Assembly: GCF_037038585.1 (NCBI RefSeq)
Contig: NC_092526.1
Location: 40,621,501 to 40,685,500 of the forward strand
Direction: 5' to 3'
DNA length: 64,000 bases
Source: Patagioenas fasciata
Taxonomy: Eukaryota > Chordata > Aves > Columbiformes > Columbidae
Part shown: positions 58,125-64,000 of the stretch, in pieces
How positions within the stretch are numbered: position 1 is the stretch's first letter
Layout of the letters: the number at the start of each line of letters is the position of its first letter
The notes under the pieces: generated by a model
Databases searched by the model: none
What the model saw: the letters and a program-made list of their open reading frames with translations, nothing else
Told to the model about the DNA's origin: nothing
Translations under genes and position numbers: made by a program

Positions 58125-61100
58125 CTTTGACTCCCTTCCTTAGGACTCCCTGTTTCCCCTCAATCCCCAGGCAAGTTCATCCTTAGGCTAAACAGGAACC
58201 GTCATCCCGCAGTGTGAAAATCCTGACTGTCGTGGTCTTGTTTGATTTGGTTTAGCTCTCATACTGTATTACTGAAACAGCAATAATTCCTCCCTCTCCT
58301 TCATCCTCCCCCCACCTCGTACCCATGGTTGTGAAGCAGTATATAACGTACTGTATGCCTTTTTCCATGCCTTCCTTTCTCCTTGGGTGACGTGCAATCC
58401 ATCGTAGGCTGATCAGTCCCATTTCAACACTGTGAGACTGGAGACACCGGCGGAAATGGTGAATGTGATCCCTATGAGCTGATGCTTTGGCTTTGTTAAG
58501 AAATAGAAACGGGTTTGTTTTCTCAGTCTATAGTACTGCAAAGACTACTGGATCATGACTTTTCTTTTCTCAGAACCAGGAGTGCCTCAGAGATTCGAGT
58601 GTGACTTTGGACCTCTCTGAGTCTGTGCAATCATTTCTGGGGAGGGGATTGTCATTGCTGCTCCTGGCTGCCTACAGCACTTTCTTCATTAAAATGAGGG
58701 TAGTTGTTTTCTTGCCTGCCCTCGGTCTCTCATCCCAGAAGCTTTTGATGTTCAGCAACTGAGACATGCGTATGAATGAGTTGTTTTCCCTCTGAGAGAG
58801 GATTCTCAGTAGGTAATGTAGGTTACAAGGCACTTCTAATGGCATTGTAGCCATATGTGATGCCACATGTCTTCCCCTCCAGGACACAGGATCATTCTGC
58901 TGATAGACTAACACTGAGACACCACCACGCTGCGGAAGCAGTTTGGTTTGTAAGCAGGAGGGAAACACCGCTTTCCCAGGAACTGACGGCTAGCCCTGCT
59001 CTAGTTTTGTTGTTGTTCTTATGAGGTGCTGATCACTGAATTGAAAGGTGTGTTTGGGTCAAGAGTATTTTTCAGGCTGCTTTCTACGGTATCTTGGCCG
59101 TTGGACACCTCTGCCCCTCTCAGCTGCTTTCTCGATGTCCCCAAATTCAATTGTGGAGTGATTTAAAGGATCCCGCAGTTCAGACAGACCATACTCTTCG
59201 TGGGCTGTCTTGGGGATAGAGATGATAGTTTGATAGAGATAGTATTTTGCTAGAAACACTGAAGCTTCAACCATTTGTGCAAAGGGGTACTGACAGTCCT
59301 GTTTTCCCAGAAGGATCACACTTCATTGCCTTGATATTTATAATCCGTTGAGGGTTTTTTAACTCTTTATTTTAGTGGATTGGCCCTGCTCTAGAGAATT
59401 TGGAGCTCATGCCATAGAGCCAAGCCTCGAATGTATATCCCGTGTGTGTGGGCGCTGGCTGGTACCTACGCCAGAGAACACGGCTTGGAAGCATCTTTCT
59501 GCTTACATGGGAGAGCGGTGGCCGCTCTCCCTCCGTCTCTCTCTCTTTTGGGGTTGCTAGAGAGAAAAGGGGAAAGTTCACCCCCTATGTGTAAGTCATG
59601 GATGATATCATGGAAGTTTACAAGTTGTAAACCCACAGGAAAGAGTTACGGTCTTTACATGGGCATTCTGGTCTTACTGTCACTGTGAAGAACAAATGTG
59701 AGCAGATAGAAATAGCAGGTGGCCTTTGGATGATAGTCTTGGAAATTCAGGACACTGACATTGCTGGTACTTGGTGGTCGTTGTGGTTTTTTTCTTTTGA
59801 ATCTCTTGATTTCAAATAGAACTTTCAAATCTACATTCAAATTCATCTCAATATTTGAAGGGGTTTTTTGTGGTTTGGCTTTGGTAGGCTAGTCTTCATA
59901 TCTTCCATTCGTGAAGTGAATTAAACACATCTGGACTGATGCAGAAATTCAGTTAAAGAGTAGATAGAATCATCATGGCAAAGAAAACCTTACAGTTTCT
60001 AAATTGGAGTTAATCTTGGAGGACCACCAGTCACACACAGATGAACTAAGGTAAAGCTGGGATTAAACTACAAGGCATTTTCTATAAAAAACGTCAAAAG
60101 CTGTGTATGGTTAAATTCTATTTTATGAAGTTTTGCTAGTGGATACAGTGGGTAGATTGTGGCTGAACGTACAAACTTTATAGTTTGTAGAGAGCATCAT
60201 GAAGGAAATCCTATTAAATAGACATCACTATAAGCTGAAAAGGACCAAATAATTTGCTTTTGGGAAAGAAAAGATCAGGAGTGTCAGCCAACTTTTTAAG
60301 AATGACTTTATTTTAGTATTTTAAAAAGTTGAGTTGTTCATTAACAAGGTTCCATACTTCCTACATTTGCTATTATCAGCATTCCTCCAGAAATTTTAGG
60401 ACACTTAAATTGGCATCAGGCCAAATTTTACAACTTATATTTATGTGTGTGTGTGCGCGCGCGTGTGGGTCCACACAAACTGTTTCAGGAAAGTGAGACA
60501 AGTCAGTGACTTCAGATAGGGAACTCACATGTATGTGCATGAGTTGAAATTGGTTAAAACTTCAGTCAAACTATCTTTTGAGATATTTTTACGGTTCTCA
60601 TTTTGATGATGTGCCTTTTGTTACTGTTTCATCCGCTGTGTTTTGGTTTGTTCTTGTGTATATATACCTACCCCATATCAGGCTTTAGAGTTCCAGCTTA
60701 TGCTTGTGAAAAGAATGTGTGCTGATGCGGTACATCCATAGCTCCTTCAAATCACCCTTTTTGTGCAACGTTTCAGTTGTTGGGAGCTTGTTTTGTCATT
60801 TTTCAGATAAGTGCTGTTCAACATCTGCTTCACAACGTGATTCACCACCAATACCTCCAAACCAGTTGTGATAACGGGCTCAGTGCAGCTCCAGGTACTG
60901 CAGCAGAAACAAACTCAAAAGTGTCTGGGATGTGGATTGAGGGAATTAGCGGCTGGGTTCTGATTCTATGTGCTAAGTGTTAAAGAAAGTACGAAACATA
61001 CCGAAATTTTCCGACACCTGTGGCAAATGTTTAGACGTGCATCTCTTGATCCTGAATTCACTCTGCTGTGTCTGGTTTTGGAACGTTTGGTACTTGACGT

Positions 61101-64000
61101 GAGGCGCTAGATTTAGATTTCTGCAGCATTTCAGTGCGACTGCAGCGCTGGAAAAGAAGGTCAAGAAGCAAAACGCCGTGATTTTCCCTGTGTATGTGCA
61201 CACGCATGCACATGCCTCTAATCCTTAGGCAAGGAGGTGTGAGTACTATATTTTGATGTATATACACACGTAAGTAGGGATAAATGAGTTATTCCTTGAC
61301 ACAGTTTTTACCACATCACAGTATGCTGCCATTTTGCAACTCATTCTTGTAGGGCTTTATAATTTTAAGAAAAGATGAAATGTTTGGATTGCTTAAACTC
61401 TAGCTTGATGATTCTTTTCAGGGGTTTATTGTGAGCGGCTTTTGGGTTGAAGAATCAGCCGTTTTCTCATCCTGCAGGCAGCGAAGTGATGAAGTAAAAA
61501 TCCCTGTTAAAATGAATGTCACAAGCCGACAGTTTAAATTGCTGTGTTATGCTTTCAGTTTTCATTTGGAGACTTTGTGTGTCACTGTCCTTTTAAAATG
61601 CGCGTTGCTTTGAACCCCCTTTCTGATGTGAATTTGCATCAGTTTTTTAACAGCAAACTTCATTCTGTGATGCTGAACATCACGTTGCAGCCGGTAAGCA
61701 TTAGATCTGGTATTTGTAGTTTGCAAGTGTGTTGGTCTTAAATTCAGCATTTCCAACATACTCCTGCTAGCTTTAACATAATTACAATGATCTGTTTGAA
61801 CATCTAAATAGTGAGAAAAAAAAGTTGTTTTCTGACGAAGTATTTATTTGCACTACTTGTGAATACTGGAGTTTACTGGAACAGGGTTTTTCTCACCATG
61901 TGAGGTTTACTTGTGCGTGGGTAGGTACATACATTTGTCACATGTTGACAATCAATTGCCTCAACTGTGTGTATACTGTATGTAAATATGAACATATTTT
62001 TGAAGATGAAGGGGGAAACCTGCATCTTAATGGTGACAAAGCTACTCTGTGGTAAGGTGACCCCAACTCTCCCCCTTTTTGTCTCCAGATGCTATGTGGT
62101 TTGTTTGACTTCTTTAATGAAGATTCTTAGTGTTCTTGGAAAATTTTCCTCAATATTTAATGTATAACATGTTCAGAGAATTCTATTTTGAAAAAAAAAA
62201 ACACCCTAATTTTGGAATAGATAATTCTATGCTATGACTGTATTTTAACCTGACGGTTTAAACTCGTCCTATTTTATCCTGAACCAATGGGTAGCTCTTT
62301 CAAGCGTTCAGCATTTTAGCTTCGCTCACAAACTAGACATTTTTGTTTGTCTTGGCTTACAAATCTAAATTAATTGGAAGACGCAAGAATACCTTTTTGA
62401 GTAAAATCACCAAAACGCAGCAGTACAGACTGGGTACTGGACTCATCGTCCTGGAGGAGGCGTGGGAAACAGAACGGGACGTGTTTGAATGAAACGTATG
62501 TACTGCACACAAAACAAACAGATGTTTCTGACCGTAGTAAATCTTAATCATCTCATCCTTAAATTCTGCAATTCTCTCCTTGCCAGAGATATCGCTACCT
62601 TGGCACGTTTCGTATACCATTAAAACCGTTAGCTGGGTCTCATTTGTAACAACCGTTTACATCAGAGGAATAGTTTGCATCAGAAAAGTAAACGTGCCCC
62701 TTTGGAAATGTATTTAAATTTCTTGTTTAGGATAATTGCAGGACTAAAGTTGCAAAATATTACTCTTCCATGGTAAGCAAGGAAGCCAGATCCTCTGTAC
62801 TTGCATTGCATTCTTGATTTGTAGCAAGATGTTCAATATTTTATGTTTTCTTCAGTATTTTAAATGCTCTTCTAGCACATGCGCCTTAATCTCTCTTGAT
62901 TGTTTCTTAGTTTGTTCTCTCACTGGCGCTCCTTGGCTGTGGAAATGTTTTGTGTGGGTGATCCCGGGTAGCAGCTCGCGACCCGGGTGTTGTGTTAGCG
63001 ACGTGTATCGGTCTGTCAAAACGTGCGCATTGTGACCAGCAAACAGCCAAGAGCTCCCCTGGCTGGGGATGGACACCGGTGAGCAGCTGGGCTTGGCACA
63101 GCGTGGGTTTGGCAAGACCGATACAGGTAAGGATTTCCACGCAGTCATGGTGAAATTTGTTGCAAGAGGTAATAGATGGTGGAACAAGATTTCGAAAGAG
63201 GACAGCTGGCTGTTTCAGATCAACTCACCTGCTGAGTTGGGCGAGTGCCAAGGGCTGTGATGTTAGGAGTTCAGAAGCAAGCCGGACAAGTCCAAGGGTA
63301 CATTACAACTTCCAGAAATTGATTTAGTCAAATTCTGTCCCACGTTATTTGTCTGTATTTGCGATTGAAGGAAAAAAAAAATCGCCATTTTTGCTTCCAT
63401 TCTTTTATTTCTTTTTCTCTACGCCACCCTCCTCCCCTGTGTGTCTTTTTTTTTTTTTTCCTGCGTTCATGAGATTTTACCAAAGGGATCAAGTGGATTA
63501 AAAATGGGTCCATAGATTATCCTTCCCATCTGAAGGATGACTGAGCTATTCTTCTGAGGAACTGTTGGTGGGAACAGATGTATAGTAGAACTCTGTGTCT
63601 GTACAGTAAAACCTTGCCCTGCCTTTTAGCTTGTGCATGATGAGCAAAGCGATGAGATCAAGTTTTATTAACCAGTTCCTTGGTTGTGATCTCCCAGTGC
63701 TTCACAGTCGGTGAGATGTCAGCAGTTTAGCGTAGAGTATCTTTGCATTGTGATAGAACTCTTTAAAACAATTCAAATTTAGACTTTTGGAGAGATTATT
63801 AATCGAGTCATGAAAACGTGGTATAGAATTCACGCAGGTTTTTGGTTTCGGAGGGTGAAAAGGAGATTTCTGTTGAGGAGTGTCTCTAATAAAGCGACTC
63901 TGGTGCTTTGTCCTGGAAACTTCCTTACATATCGGTAGTGGATCCTGCGTGCTGGAGTCCTCCTGCTCCCCAGAACTGACCACAAAGAGAAAAAATAGTG
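58125..64000 (+). other. HYCC2: Probable HYCC2 3' UTR and downstream flank
   Basis: No coding exon of ORC2 or any other family was recognised. No canonical AATAAA was found soon after the stop; ATTAAA variants occur near 58689, 59923 and 60064, and AATAAA at 63888-63893. A long 3' UTR is therefore plausible. Three Pumilio-type TGTANATA sites lie at 60657, 61257 and 61981, and an alternating TG/CG tract at 60443-60467. The end of the transcript cannot be placed from sequence. Confidence 0.5.
60443..60467. repeat. Alternating purine-pyrimidine TG/CG tract
   Basis: (TG)n passes into (CG)4 and back to TGTG, an uninterrupted 25-bp alternating run of the kind that can adopt Z-DNA. Confidence 0.85.

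Noticed and set aside
58125-64000. ORC2 first exons expected by synteny
   Set aside because: No ORC2-like residues and no CpG island in this stretch; the gene probably starts beyond the window.

Overview
This is vertebrate genomic DNA, almost certainly from a bird. Several 5'-truncated CR1 LINE fragments with the typical octamer tail (ATTCTGTG-type) point to birds. So do two exon-resolved genes with clear vertebrate orthologues lying head to head: NDUFB3 on the minus strand and HYCC2 (FAM126B) on the plus strand. In mammals these genes are neighbours, with CFLAR beyond NDUFB3 and ORC2 beyond HYCC2. No coding exon of CFLAR or ORC2 is visible here. The species was not determined. Exons were called by reading splice sites and frames by eye and comparing with remembered family sequence. 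No search was run.

Layout. 1-2650: no recognisable gene. 2650-3500: a CpG island and probable promoter, perhaps of CFLAR on the minus strand and/or of an unannotated plus-strand transcript. 3500-6560: intergenic. 6659-10230: NDUFB3, with a non-coding first exon and two coding exons giving 97 aa. 9880-10870: a CpG-island bidirectional promoter. 10450-58124 and beyond: HYCC2. It has two non-coding exons inside the island, a 24-kb second intron, and eleven coding exons from 35030 to 58124. The product is 587 aa with a 56-codon in-frame cassette exon, or 531 aa without it, the usual family length. 58125-64000: probable HYCC2 3' UTR and flank.

The dominant structure is in the large HYCC2 intron: a minisatellite at 26143-31550 of 338 consecutive 16-bp units (5408 bp). 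All look identical except the last three, which share one T-to-C change. No frame of the array contains a stop, so it produces three giant spurious ORFs.

Other points of interest are: (i) the acceptor of the first coding exon is followed at once by a strong donor sequence, a recursive-splice-site layout on the exon carrying the start codon; (ii) the weakly spliced cassette exon; (iii) a CR1 insertion ending about 32 bp before a constitutive HYCC2 acceptor; (iv) a poly(A)-tailed, retrocopy-like tract in the large intron.

How the genes relate: NDUFB3 is a mitochondrial complex I subunit and HYCC2 belongs to the plasma-membrane PI4-kinase complex. They share a promoter but no evident pathway.
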